The position numbers were made by a program, and so were the translations under genes. This document shows positions 26,177 to 36,865 of a stretch of 64,000 nucleotides of DNA, piece by piece. The notes below the pieces were generated by a model, which saw only the letters and a list, made by a program, of their open reading frames with translations, was not told where the DNA came from and did no database searches. Origin of the DNA: Thereva unica (lineage: Eukaryota > Arthropoda > Insecta > Diptera > Therevidae); assembly GCA_949987705.1 (NCBI GenBank), contig OX465282.1, positions 81,642,070 to 81,706,069 on the forward strand, written 5' to 3'. The number at the start of each line of letters is the position of its first letter. Within the stretch, counting starts at the first letter, position 1.

Positions 26177-27158
26177 ATGGAACGTAGAAATTTTGAGGCG
26201 ATATGGAAAGCGGTTACGCTGAATGGGGGCAGTTTACGCGGTTGGCGTGGAGGTCGTGGGGGTTGGCGCGAGGGTCGCGTAGTGGGACTATCAAGGCCAG
26301 TTGTAGACAGCGCAGGCGGCGGTAGCTGCATGAGAGGTGGACGCGGTTCTAATAGTGGTGGAAGTGTACGATTTAATGGCGGTGGAGGCGGATTCGCCAA
26401 TGTCGATGGAATCGGTGGAACTGCAGACGGCGACGGAGGCTTCGAGGATTTCAACATTTTAAATAATCGTGGAAGCAGCTTCGATAGTAATAATCCGCTT
26501 GAAGGGCCACTTGCACGTACGGCCCCTTCTAATCCAGCTCAAGCGGAGGCGACGGCTACTTCCTACAAATGTTGCAATTGTGGGCGGAGGGGCCACTTTG
26601 TAGCGGTGTGCCGTATGCCCAGGAGGGCTTGGGGTAGCTGCTATGCATGTGGCGTTTTTGGGCACAAGGCGGAGGATTATCCACGTCAGCGTCCATCCCT
26701 CCCCGGACCGTCATCATCGCCCCTGGCAGGAACGTCATCCGGATTTCACCAGCGTTCATCCCTTCCCGGACCATCATCATCGCCCCTGGCAGGTACGTCG
26801 TCCGCATCAGTGGAAGGGGCACCTTTCGTCGGCCCCCTGAGCGTGGGTGTTTTCCTCGCTTACTGCGTGGGGGTTAACTTTATAGACTTTTCGACGCGCC
26901 TGCAGGGCGTCCTAGATTGTGGGTGTGCCCTCTCGTTGATGCGGGTGTCCTGTGCTAGGCCGTTTGGTGTTATCCCCTATCCTAGGGACTTCACTCTGCA
27001 TGCCGTGAATGGGACCCTCTTAAACATCGTGGGACTTTTAAGGGACCTCCGAATAAGGGTTCGGGGGCAGGAACTCCTCCAGAATTTCGTAGTGGTGGAG
27101 GAGGAGGAGATCGAAGATGACGTTCTGTTGGGTCTGGACTTTTTCCATAGCCCATTAA
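26177..27158 (+). pseudogene. gag: Glycine-rich gag-protease, copy F, 3'-truncated
   Basis: I take ATG at 26177 (MERRNF) as the start because it is shared with the inverted copy, while upstream Met codons are not. The protein opens with a glycine/arginine-rich region, then a complete CCHC zinc knuckle (CCNCGRRGHFVAVC), a second knuckle whose last cysteine is tyrosine here (CYACGVFGHKAEDY), two tandem SLPGPSSSPLAGTSS repeats, and a retropepsin-like domain with LDCGCALSL and LLGLDFF. The protease active-site triad reads Asp-Cys-Gly instead of Asp-Thr/Ser-Gly. The frame is cut at LDFFHSP and joined directly to integrase sequence, so most of pol is deleted. Confidence 0.7.
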
Positions 27159-27159
27159 G

Positions 27160-27596
27160 ATGCCGATGGTAATTACTGACATAGCCGAGAGACCGTTTGA
27201 TAAGGTTTGCTTGGATATGGTAGGACCTTTGGAAACTACGTATACGGGTAACCTGTATATCTTAACATTCCAGGATAACCTAACGAAGTTAGTCGACTGT
27301 TACGCTATGCTGAATGCAGAGGCCGATACCGTAGCCCGAATCGTCTTCGATCAAATAATCACACGCTACGGTATCCCGAAACAAATAGTGACAGACCAAG
27401 GCAAGGAATAAGGCCACATACCTTCCACTCGGTGACCGAGTCCTAATAAAAAGTGAAAACCGAAAAGGCAAACTGGCCCCCATCTGGAAAGGACCATTCT
27501 CGGTAATAGCCATCCCCGGCCCGGTAAACACCACTGTCAAACTCGGGAACAGACAAACTACGGTGCATAATAACCGCCTAAAGCTTTTCTACAAAT
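27160..27596 (+). pseudogene. Gypsy integrase remnant, internally deleted
   Basis: The first part reads MPMVITDIAERPFDKVCLDM, the start of the catalytic core with its first Asp, and runs to QIVTDQGKE with the second Asp. A stop and deletion follow. From about 27411 the C-terminal part resumes (LPLGDRVLIKS, IWKGPFSVIA, NRLKLFYK). The region containing the third catalytic residue (Glu) is missing. The same MPMVITDIAE[KR]PFDKV word occurs on the minus strand near 62300, so both come from one gypsy lineage. It leads directly to env copy B. Confidence 0.7.
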
Positions 27597-27707
27597 AAAT
27601 CGTCTTAGCCCCACCGACACTCTAGTACCATTAAACCGATACAAACCACCCACGACGGCGAACCGAGCCCCTCTACAGAGTTATCGACGATAATAATTCT
27701 AACAATG

Positions 27708-27721
27708 CCTCCTTTTTCAGA
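27708..27721 (+). promoter_or_regulatory. Probable splice acceptor for env copy B
   Basis: CCTCCTTTTTCAG is a polypyrimidine tract ending in CAG. The env frame is open immediately after it without an ATG and starts with a signal-peptide-like segment. Envelope genes of insect gypsy elements are usually expressed from a spliced mRNA, which fits. Confidence 0.5.
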
Positions 27722-28795
27722 ACCCCGCCGATAACGCTCCTACTGACACTAGCAGTCGTCGCCGGACAGCCGAACGGACCCCCCTACTTAATTAACCCTC
27801 TCAACCAGACAGGTATAGTCTTTGAAGAAATAGGTGAACTATGGCTATACCACCAGTATTGGAATATTTTTACCGAAATCGATCTGAGTGAATTAGACAA
27901 CCAACCGAGCCTGGCTGAACATGCAGAATATTTAATAATGATGAGGTTATGCAAGGGAGAAAATGAGACGCGAGAAATATGCCAAACACAACAGCGGCAT
28001 ATTCATTCTGTAATTGAAACTATTAAAAGACGAACTGGGGTAATACGTGACCTAATTAGCCCCCATCGGCAGAAACGGTCTCTCTTCGACGGAATTGGGG
28101 CGGGACTGCATTATATATTCGGGACGATGGACCATCAAATCGAGGAAGAAGTATACAGCAGACTAAGTGAGTTGGAAAACGGGCAGACCACACTCCTAGA
28201 ACTCGAGAAGCAGCAAATTAGTGTGGTGAATACAACCCTGAGAGAACTGCAAAAGCCATTATCCACGCTACTGGACAGACAACAGCAAATTGCATATCAG
28301 ATCAACGAAATGCAAACCATATCAGAACAAACAAAGAAACTGCAGTTGAGACAAGATATAATAGCAAACATTCTACTACTGGTCATTGAGATAGAATCAA
28401 GCCAACAGACGTTAATGGATGTAATAGTGGCAGCAAAAAATAATCAAGTACAACCATTACTCGTCTCGCCCCGCACCTTAACCGATATCCTCAGGCGAAC
28501 TACAAATTCATGCGGAAGGTGCCTTCCGATAATATATAAAATAGCCAAGACAGATTCACATCTGTTGCAAAACAAACTGGTAATCAGAATCAGTTTGCCC
28601 ATCTTCAATTTGCCCAAACTACGTTACTTCAAAATATGGTGCTATCCAGTTCACACCGGAAAAGGACCTTCGGTGGTACAGGACGTTAGTCACTCACACA
28701 TAGCCATACATTACCCCACTCAAGTCTACACGCTGCTCAATCAGCAGAGTACACACTCCTTCGCTAAAATAACGGATAAGCTAAACGGGTCCACT
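27722..28795 (+). pseudogene. env: Gypsy-type env copy B, N-terminal part
   Basis: The frame is open from the acceptor site at 27721, with a hydrophobic signal-like segment (ITLLLTLAVVA) and no initiating Met. It continues through a short surface part to a furin-type cleavage site (RQKR near 28069-28080) followed by a glycine-containing fusion-peptide-like segment (SLFDGIGAGLHYIFG). A long heptad-rich helix and a cysteine-bearing ectodomain come next. This is the layout of the F-like envelope proteins carried by errantivirus-type gypsy elements and related to baculovirus F. The frame is interrupted by a MITE at 28796. Confidence 0.75.
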
Positions 28796-29498
28796 CAGCG
28801 CCGTAGTGAGGGTCTCGGGGGCCCTTGTGCAAGATTTCGTAAGGGGCCCTTGAAAATGAATTTCTAAAAAAAAAGTGATTTCGTTCGCTCGTACAACGCG
28901 AGTGCACGAGAAGTTTAAAACAAAAGAGCGTTGTGCCTAAAGGTGAAATTTCATGTGGGCGTCAAGCGTTGAGCGTGAAGTGTTTTCAATGCAACAGAAA
29001 GAGAGCGACTATATTTCTTTCTCTGTCTGTTGCATTGTAAAAACTTAACGCTCCACGTTTGACGCTCCCATGAAATCTCTACTTAAAGGTCTTATTCATA
29101 GGGGCGTCAAGCGTCAAGCGTCAAGTTTGTACTGGTTTTTACGAAACAGAAAGAGAAAGATATATTTCTGCGCTTGTCTTTACGCCCAATGCCTGACGCT
29201 CATCCCATGAAATCGCTACTTAATGCATGTAAATAATAAAATCATAAGCTCTCTAACAAAGCAGCGTTCATTAAAAAAAGGGTTCTCGAAATCATTTTCT
29301 ATTAGATACTAATAAGAGCGTTCTAGAAAAAAAAGTTTCCCAGGGGCCCTTTCCATAAAAAAGTAGATCCAATTTTATACAATGTTATAAAAACGTTATC
29401 GAAGATCTTTCTCATACTTTAAAACGAATCTTCGGGGGCCCCTCAGGGCCGGGGCCCTGGTGCGCCGCACCGCCTGCACATGCCTAGTTACGGCGCTG
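28796..29498. mobile_element. hAT-like MITE inside env copy B
   Basis: Ends are CAGCGCCGTAGTGAGG and CTAGTTACGGCGCTG, giving short CAG...CTG terminal repeats. The flanks GGTCCACT (28788-28795) and GGTCCCCT (29499-29506) are an 8-bp target duplication with one mismatch, as for hAT elements. The ends are rich in GGGGCCC words. Inside are two short foldback units with TCAAGCGT / GACGCT words on either side of AAACAGAAAGAGA-type sequence. It is 703 bp and has no transposase. Confidence 0.75.
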
Positions 29499-29506
29499 GG
29501 TCCCCT

Positions 29507-30271
29507 TACATTGGCGAACTGAATACACCACTGTCCCAAGCCAGCCTTACTAAAGACTGCACCGTGAAAATGCTACTAAATCCGTTGGGGGAAAAGGTCG
29601 AATGCCCACTGAGAATCCAACTACCTCCAAAAAACTTACTAATTAAAATGGATAGGCCTAATACATGGTTATTCTCATTTACCCACCCTCAAGCCATACA
29701 CATAACGTGCGAAAATCAGTTAGCGATAGTAACAACCGAACAGCTGGGTATCCTAACAACAATTAAGCCATGCATGCTACAGATCCAGGAACACACCTTA
29801 TACCACCAAGGGACCATAGGGCGACCCCTATCATTAGTACAACCCCACTACTTCCCGTTGGGCAACCCCAAACTGACAGGCCTCAACGGCAGCACTCTAT
29901 CCGCGATAAAATCCTAAGGAATCCACAACTCGACGCAGCTAGTGCTGGAACGTGGAGCACATGACACATGGCACGAAAGTACGCCATTGGATAAAATATT
30001 AGATCAGTTGAATCAGCTGGAGCAAAATAGGCAACACCCAAAACACTACCAGTGGTCGCTGACCTCAATATCGCTCAGTAGCCTGATCCTCACCCTACTC
30101 ATATTGTACGCACTGTTCCGGATATCGAAGGTAACACAAAAAATGTTGGGGGGAAAAAACACTGTACAAACAGAAACAGAGGACCATTACCTCAAACTGC
30201 CTAGAAGACCCCGAACTCGCTCCATGACACTACGTAGGGCCGTTCAATTAGTAGGCGAAAGTGTTTTTTGA
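29507..30271 (+). pseudogene. env: Gypsy-type env copy B, C-terminal part
   Basis: This resumes the Env ectodomain after the MITE (YIGELNTPLSQASL, cysteines near DCTVKM and VECPL). A stop at about 29915 breaks the frame. The remaining part (about 29918-30271) holds a juxtamembrane helix, one membrane span (SISLSSLILTLLILYALFRI) and a basic tail. With the MITE and the stop this copy cannot give a complete protein. Order of parts and length suit the membrane-anchored subunit of insect retroelement Env. Confidence 0.7.
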
Positions 30272-30432
30272 AAACACTCGAATTATTTTTTTTTTGAATT
30301 AAAATGATTTTTTTTTATTTTTGAAAACACTCGTATTATTATTTTTTTTTTTAATTAAAATGATTTTTTATTTGTAAAAACACGCGTATTATTTTTTATT
30401 TTTAATTAAATGTATTTTTGAATGAACTTTTT
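30272..30432. repeat. Three AT-rich tandem units after env
   Basis: About 55-bp units repeat three times, each with GAAAACACTCG or AAAACACGCG, then a T-run and AATTAAAATGAT. They lie between the env stop and the inverted gag copy. Confidence 0.6.
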
Positions 30433-31539
30433 TTAAACAAATCGAGATGATAAATTATTATTCGTCGTCGCTGCCGCCATCGTTGTGGAACAACGCCATG
30501 TCCAAGAGGTCGTCCCCCGCCGCCCAACATAAACCCGGACCCCGCGAAAATGTAATGCTATACCTGGGCTATGGAAAAAGTCCAGACCCAACAGGACGTC
30601 ATCTTCGATCTCCTCCTCCAACACTACGAAATTCTGGAGGAGTTCCTGCCCCCGAACCCTTATTCGGAGGTCCCTTAAAAGTCCCACGATGTTTAAGAGG
30701 GTCCCATTCACGGCATGCAGAGTGAAGTCCCTAGGATAGGGGATAACACCAAACGGCCTAGCACAGGACCCCCGCATCAACGAGAGGGCACACCCACAAT
30801 CTAGGACGCCCTGCAGGCGCGTCGAAAAGTCTATAAAGTTAACCCCCACGCAGTAAGCGAGGAAAACACCCACGCTCAGGGGGCCGACGAAAGGTGCCCC
30901 TTCCACTGATGCGGACGACGTACCTGCCAGGGGCGATGATGATGGTCCGGGAAGGGATGAACGCTGGTGTAATCCGGATGACGTTCCTGCCAGGGGCGAT
31001 GATGACGGTCCGGGGAGGGATGGACGCTGACGTGGACAATCCTCCGCCTTGTGCCCGAAAACGCCACATGCATAGCAGCTACCCTAAGCCCTCCTGGGCA
31101 TACGGCACACCGCTACAAAGTGGCCCCTCCGCCCACAATTGCAACATTTGTAGGAAGTAGCCGTCGTCTCCGCTTGAGCTGGATTAGAAGGGGCCGTACG
31201 TGCAAGTGGCCCTTCAAGCGGATTATTACTATCGAAGCTGCTTCCACGATTATTTAAAATGTTGTAATCCTCGAAGCCTCCGCCGCCGTCTGCAGTACCA
31301 CCGATTCCATCGACATTGGCGAATCCGCCTCCACCGCCAATTAATCGTACACTTCCACCACTATTAGAACTGCGTCCACCTCTCATGCAGCTACCGCCGC
31401 CTGCGCTGTCTACAACTGGCCTTGATAGTCCCACTACGCGACCCTCGCGCCAACCCCCACGACCTCCACGCCAACCGCGTAAACTGCCCCCATTCAGCGT
31501 AACCACTTTCCATATCGCCTCAAAATTTCTACGTTCCAT
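30433..31539 (-). pseudogene. gag: Glycine-rich gag-protease, inverted copy I
   Basis: This is nearly identical to copy F but on the minus strand, starting at the same MERRNF Met. One codon that is Trp in copy F is a TAG stop here, just after the first zinc knuckle. The second zinc knuckle keeps its final cysteine here, unlike copy F. The 3' part runs on beyond the point where F is cut (LDFFHSPGIALHFRG...) and ends in a stop near 30433, showing the natural end of this frame. The protease triad again reads Asp-Cys-Gly. Copies F and I and their 5' regions form a large inverted duplication around integrase and env. Confidence 0.75.
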
Positions 31540-32408
31540 AGAATAAAAACAACACAAAAAAAAAAATAATATGAATAAACGTTTGTCGGGACACATATAA
31601 GATTAACCCCCTAAACTCACCTTTGAAATTAAGTGAAACACACAAATAAAAATAATAACTGCGTCACGTCAAGTCTCCACACCAGTAATGTAGGAACTAA
31701 ATGAACACCCTCAAAACAAAGTGGATACAATAAAGGGTCGATCAAAAACAAAACTATAAGACAAAAACAAAAACCCAAATAATAGTAACCTCAAATCCAG
31801 AGGCGAAGATCATAGCCATAACAACTATCATATCACAAAAAATACCTCCCTGCAATAAGAGAATCGTCTTACTTTGTAACGATTCTCTTCCTTTAAGGGG
31901 GAAGGAATGTTGTGAAAAACTCATATTGCAATCCCAGTTGCAGTTATTACAACCATGCACATTTTCCCTGCACGGGAACGACAGCGGTGCTGGTAATATG
32001 AGCCTTTGTCTGATGAGATAATTTTTCGCGCTAATTTCAGGTGTGAGAAACGCTAGACACTTAACGTGCGACCAAAAAGTTACATAAATTGAAAGTCAAA
32101 GTTGCCCGTGAGAACTGCCAAATCCGCAGTTTTTCGGAATAAAATTTATGAGGAGCGATTTTGCAAAAATGGCGAGTTTTTGGTTGGGAAGAAAAAGTAT
32201 TTTTTGAAAAAACAGAGAGTTGGTTTTTAATCGCGGATCGCGCAGGCTCGCTTTTCTTAAGTTCGGTTATATTATATGGGCGTCGGGTAGTCGGAACTCC
32301 TTTTGAGTTGTTGTTTTTGAAAAGGATAAAGAAATAAAGTTGATATTGTGGATTAGAGAAAAACGTAAAGAATGAAGAAAGAACATATTGTGGTTAAAGA
32401 AAATATTG
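31540..32408 (-). other. 5' region of inverted gag copy with minisatellite end
   Basis: This is the inverted counterpart of 25351-26176, with one extra block of about 50 bp near 32200-32250 and an uninterrupted minisatellite at 32330-32408. At about 32408 it abuts the end of a different gypsy gag; the junction lies in the minisatellite. Confidence 0.6.
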
Positions 32409-33444
32409 TGGCGTATATCTGTTACTGGGGCGTTGGGTGTATTGATTGCTGTTTCTCAGTCGCCGACAGTCTCGAATATCGTGATTATATTCCTGGCAGT
32501 GAGTACAGAAAGGGGTATTTTTTCGCATTAGGCACTCGCTATAAGTATGTCCCTTCCTGCGGCAGAAACTACAGATCACAACCGCTGTTGTCGTCCTTGG
32601 TCTGTTGGGTGGCATGTTTTGGGGTTGGTGCCAGCCCTTAGGGGGTGACTGTGTATCCTGTGGGTAACTCGTGACCATTGGGGTCGGTTTATCATAAGTG
32701 GGCGTTTGTGTTGTTGGGCTCCAGCCAGGTGGGTATATGGTGGGCCCACAGTTACTGTTTGGGGTTTGGGTTATAGCATTATATATTCCATATTGAGGCA
32801 TGGGGTTGGTAGTTGGCGGTGAGGGGTTTGTGGTATTTTGTGGCGGATAATGTGCGGCATTTTGAGCCGGGGTGATTGTGGAGTTTTGGTTACTTATGGG
32901 CGTGATGTCGGGGTATATTGTAGTAGAGGCGCTGGGTTGTAAGTATAGGGCAGTTTGTTGTAGACGCTCCATGTCTAGAGCCTTTTGTACTAGGTTGTCT
33001 AGAGTTTCTTCTCCTACTGTTAGGAGGTACTGACAGAGGTGGGGGTTCGTAACCCCACTCCGTAAGGCATTTTTGGCGAAGTCTTCCAACTGAGCTTGAA
33101 CTGCTGGTGCTGCTAATGCACCATATTTAGTGGATGCTGCCTCCTTGCAAACTTGCAGCATTTGTTTTATTCTGGCCGTGAAGGCAATAAGGGTCTCCAA
33201 CGGGTATTGTCTGGTTGTGATCAATTTATTGACCACCTCCTGGTAAGTTTCTCGCGGTAAATACGTCTGGTTTAACAGTTTTTCGGCGTCCTCAAAGGTT
33301 GCCGGCTGTGTAGACGCTATAAGCTGGTACGCTTCTCCGCGTAGCCTGGTGGGGTATATTTGGAGAAATGCAAGTTTATCCTGCTCACTGAGACACTGGA
33401 TGGCCCTTTTACAGCAACCTATGAAGGTTTGCAACTCGACAACT
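32394..33444 (-). pseudogene. gag: Gypsy E1 gag, C-terminal part
   Basis: Sense is minus. It continues, across an inserted element, the gag that starts at 42616. It shows a capsid-like helical region (CLSEQDKLAFLQIYPTRLRG, ETYQEVVNKLI), a long proline/asparagine-rich linker and two zinc-knuckle-like clusters (CSFCRRKGHTYSEC and CTHCQEYNHDIRDC). The frame runs into the minisatellite of the neighbouring element and stops there, so the true end and all of pol are missing. Confidence 0.8.
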
Positions 33445-34075
33445 TGTAGTAGAAATTTTAGAATTTAAAATTTTAAAAACTAAATCTCAAATATAAATAA
33501 ACTGGCAACAGCCAAAATTATCAGAAAATAATAAAGTCACTAGGAGAATATTATATAATAAATTGGCAACAAGGTAGAGAATTGTAAAACCCAGAGTCGG
33601 CCTAAATTTACGCCTCAAATCCTTTGTATGTAGAACGGCTGACAAATTTATGTAAAAGGGTAATGTTGTGTTGTTGTTGGTTTTGGCCGGAAAAAGGCAA
33701 TAAAATAGCTCAGAAGAAATGAGAAAAGAGGAATAAAAAAAACAACGCAACAATATTCTGAGAAATTATATTTGATTGTATTTTGAACTTATGTAAAAAG
33801 ACGGTTGTTATGTAAAGAAATTCGGTTGGATTTGAAATAGTTTTTAGCGTCAGTCTGAGATTAGATTTGGAAGAGGACGGAAGTTTTGGATTAGTTTAGA
33901 GAAAACGGGAAATTGTTTGAAAGAATGTAATATTGCGTATCGGCGGAGTGGACGAACAAATAAATTTGATAGAAGAATAAAAACTGTTTAAATAATCAGT
34001 AGTTTTGGTGTATAATATTTTAGTGAATTTAGAAGATTGCCTTTCAGCCTCCAGCATCAGCAAGGATTTTCTACA
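33445..34075 (+). repeat. 5' LTR of young gypsy
   Basis: Starts TGTAGTAGAAATTTTA and ends GGATTTTCTACA, giving TGTAG/CTACA terminal inverted repeats. The following sequence (ATTTTCAGAAGTGGGATTCGG) should hold the primer-binding site. It does not match the TGGCGCAG type used by other gypsy elements in the window, and I could not assign its tRNA. Confidence 0.92.
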
Positions 34076-34493
34076 ATTTTCAGAAGTGGGATTCGGTTTC
34101 AAGATTCGACGCAGATTCAGATTCGAAGGATTAGGCGCAATTTAGGATCCAAGGACTCAAAGAATTCGACGCAATTTGAAGTCAATACGAGTAGGAGAAC
34201 ATAAAATTGTAGTGTCTTTGAAAAGTGTGCGCGACAGAAAATATTTTGTGTTAGAAAAGAGTGTAAAACCACAGAAAAGGCCATAACGTAGAATTTAGTA
34301 TTTGAATGTTTCATTTTGAACAGTGTTTAACCAGATAGATTGGGTATTGGAAGTGACGTTGATTTTAATAAAAAGGCCATAACGTAGAATTTAGTATTTG
34401 AATGTTTCATTTTGAACAGTGTTTAACCAGATAGATTGGGTATTGGAAGTGACGTTGATTTTAATAAAAAGGCCATAACGTAGAATTTAGTAT

Positions 34494-36377
34494 GGAAGTG
34501 TTTAACGACACACAAAAACGCGACACTCGAAACGCGAAAAACTCGAAAAACGCGACACGCGACACTCGAAAGTGAGACTGGAAGTGCGACGTTGCCACTT
34601 TTTCATAAACACGCGAAAAACGCGATTCTTAAAATAATCAAAAAGGTAAGTACTCAAAAGATGTACATCATTTGGATGAACATTTTTATTAGTATATGAA
34701 ATATAGAAAAAACATTTGAAAAAAATATTATAAGGAACAAATCAAAAATATATGGATTTTTTAAATAAGTTTTCCAGTTTTTGTTCGGGGTCGAGCCGCA
34801 TTTCCTTCCTTGCTCGACGCGATTTTCACCATATCTTCTTCGCTTGCATTCGTAATTGCGTCACTTTTTCTTTGCCTGGTACCGGGAACTTTGCGAGGTA
34901 GCTCCAGAGACGGTCCTTAGTTATTATAACACCAACTGGAATGTCATCAGGAACGAGTGGACGCGATACTGCATGAGTGCCCAGGGAAATTCGCATAACG
35001 AAACAAACAACCGCGCCGAATCGACCCATGCGCGTTAAAGTAATTGTGCCTGTTCATAGTAGTTTGGGGCAGTTTGGTACAGAGTTTTTTGTTTATCTTC
35101 GGTCTCAAGGGCGAGAAATCATGAGCAAAGGATCTAAATGTACATCTCTAAAATCAACCGAAGTTCTTACAAATGCAGTTGAAAACAATTATCGCGAATT
35201 ATTGACTAAAATGGCATTCACCAAACTGCAACCAGAACTACTCGAATACAAAACCGTCGAAATTGTAAGACACAGCGTTGCAAAAAAATTGTGTTTCTTT
35301 CAATTGAACAAACGAAAAATCAAAAGTAGTTTAACTGAATGCGAGTGTAGACAGCACAGTTCAATGCGCCTGCCATGTAAACACATTTTCGCTACTCGTG
35401 CCTCGTTCAATGAACCACTGTTTGACGAAAAATTGTGTGACAAAAGGTGGTTCAGAAATTATAGTTTGCAGTGCGAAGCTGAACTACACAAACTTCCGAA
35501 ACCCTCCAATTCAGGAATCTCGCACGCCAAAATCACGGGAATCAATGAATCGGACAATTCCATGACCATGGAACAGCTTGAAAGAAGATATAACACTCTT
35601 TTTAATTTGCTGATACACACAGGTAGCTTGCCTGCGAACGAAAGTTTTCAGAACAAGTATGAATGTTTGCGTGATTTGATGAATTTGTGGACTGAGAAAA
35701 AAGATGTGCAATTGGTCGAAGTTAGAAAAGTCGCATCGCTAACAAATCACTGTAAATTAAAGTCAACAACTGACCGAAGAAATCATCTTTTATCTCTGAA
35801 GCAAACTTCTCAACATGTTGAATTTTCAGCAGAAAAAATAAAAACACTCGAGAAGCTGCTTCTGTTGTGGAAAAAAATGTACTTACCATTGCGAAAGAAT
35901 CGGACGGTAATAGATCTTTAAATAAAAAGAACGAGGGAATGCGAACAAGTGAGATCAGAGTCCCCGAATCAATTGTGATCCGTGGGCGATCAATTGTCAA
36001 AAAAATTAATAAACTGAAAAGAAATCCTTACACGTAATATTTTCATTCGATTTCCTTTTTTAAATGCTGAGTACTTTCCTCTAAACATATGACAATTCAT
36101 GTTTTGTTTAATAACTAAACAAAATAATATCAGATTTTTCTTGCAACATCTTTTTGTTTATTTTTCCGTTGAGTGTTCATTTACCACAGTTGAGTGTTTC
36201 TTGGCGGGGGCTTAATAATACTTACCTTTTTGATTTTTTTAAGAATCGCGTTTTTCGCGTGTTTATGAAAAAGTGGCAACGTCGCCCTTCCATTCTCACT
36301 TTCGAGTGTCGCGTGTCGCGTTTTTCGAGTTTTTCGCGTTTCGAGTGTCGCGTTTTTGTGTGTCGTTAAACACTTCC
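34494..36377 (+). mobile_element. Mutator-like element (MULE), internally deleted
   Basis: Terminal inverted repeats of about 160 bp start GGAAGTGTTTAACGAC and are rich in CGCGACACTCGAAA words. The 9-bp sequence ATTTAGTAT flanks both sides (34485-34493 and 36378-36386) and is single in the intact 96-bp units, so it is the target duplication. A 9-bp duplication, long terminal repeats and a SWIM zinc-finger protein together define the Mutator superfamily. The 5' part of the transposase is missing. Confidence 0.88.
34856..35921 (+). pseudogene. MULE transposase C-terminal part with SWIM finger
   Basis: Two overlapping frames (34856-35038 and 34977-35921) together resemble the C-terminal half of a MULE transposase. 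The first includes YYNTNWNVIRNEWTRY and NNRAEST, the region around the third catalytic residue (Glu). The second has a SWIM zinc finger, Cys-X-Cys at residues 122/124 and Cys-X-His at 134/136 (ECECRQHSS...LPCKHI). The first two catalytic Asp residues and the N-terminal DNA-binding part are absent, so it cannot be an active transposase. ZSWIM-type animal proteins share this ancestry, but the flanking terminal repeats show this one is transposon-borne. Confidence 0.8.
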
Positions 36378-36865
36378 ATTTAGTATTTGAATGTTTCATT
36401 TTGAACAGTGTTTAACCAGATAGATTGGGTATTGGAAGTGACGTTGATTTTAATAAAAAGGCCATAACGTTGGAAGATTCGATTTTGGAAAAGTGTGCTT
36501 GATTTTGAGAAGAAAAAGGAAAAATTAAATTAGATTAGAAATTTGTTTGGTTTTGGTGATAGGTTAAATGTTTGAAGGTTGTGCTGATTTCGGAAAAATC
36601 ATAACATGAGATAATTGGAATAACCAGATTGGGGCTCTTAATATAAAATGCCACTTGAAGAATAGTGTTTCGAACAAAGAGCTGAAAAGTAAGTTAATTT
36701 TAAATTGTTAGAATATAATAATTAAAAAGGCTGAAAAGACAATAAATGTAAATTGGTGTGACCAGAGTAAAATTATTAATAAAGAAAATTAATAAGTGGC
36801 CTATTGGGTAGAGACTAGCGTATAAATATATTTTTGATAACTTTATAAAATTTGACTGCCATAAA

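Larger units (their letters stand above)
34279..36460 (+). repeat. 96-bp tandem repeats in gypsy leader (split by MULE)
   Basis: GGCCATAACGTAGAATTTAG recurs at 34279, 34375 and 34471, exactly 96 bp apart. The third unit is interrupted at 34493 by the Mutator-like element and resumes at 36387, ending near 36460 with another GGCCATAACG. The other words of the unit are CAGTGTTTAACCAGATAGA and GAAGTGACGTTGATTTTAA. Confidence 0.9.

Noticed and set aside
27722..30271. Integrated exogenous virus
   Set aside because: Env lies next to gypsy integrase and gag sequence, is broken by a MITE and a stop, and fits the envelope of errantivirus-type retrotransposons; nothing indicates an infectious virus.
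26556..31160. Pro/His-rich opposite-strand frames over the glycine-rich gag
   Set aside because: They are antisense shadows of a GC-rich coding region and occur symmetrically in both inverted copies.
33487..33753. 88-codon frame in the gypsy LTR (also 41302-41568)
   Set aside because: Antisense frame inside an LTR, no motif, identical only because the LTRs are identical.
34977..35921. Host ZSWIM-like gene
   Set aside because: The frame is enclosed by about 160-bp terminal repeats and a 9-bp target duplication and lacks introns and N-terminal domains, so it is MULE transposase.
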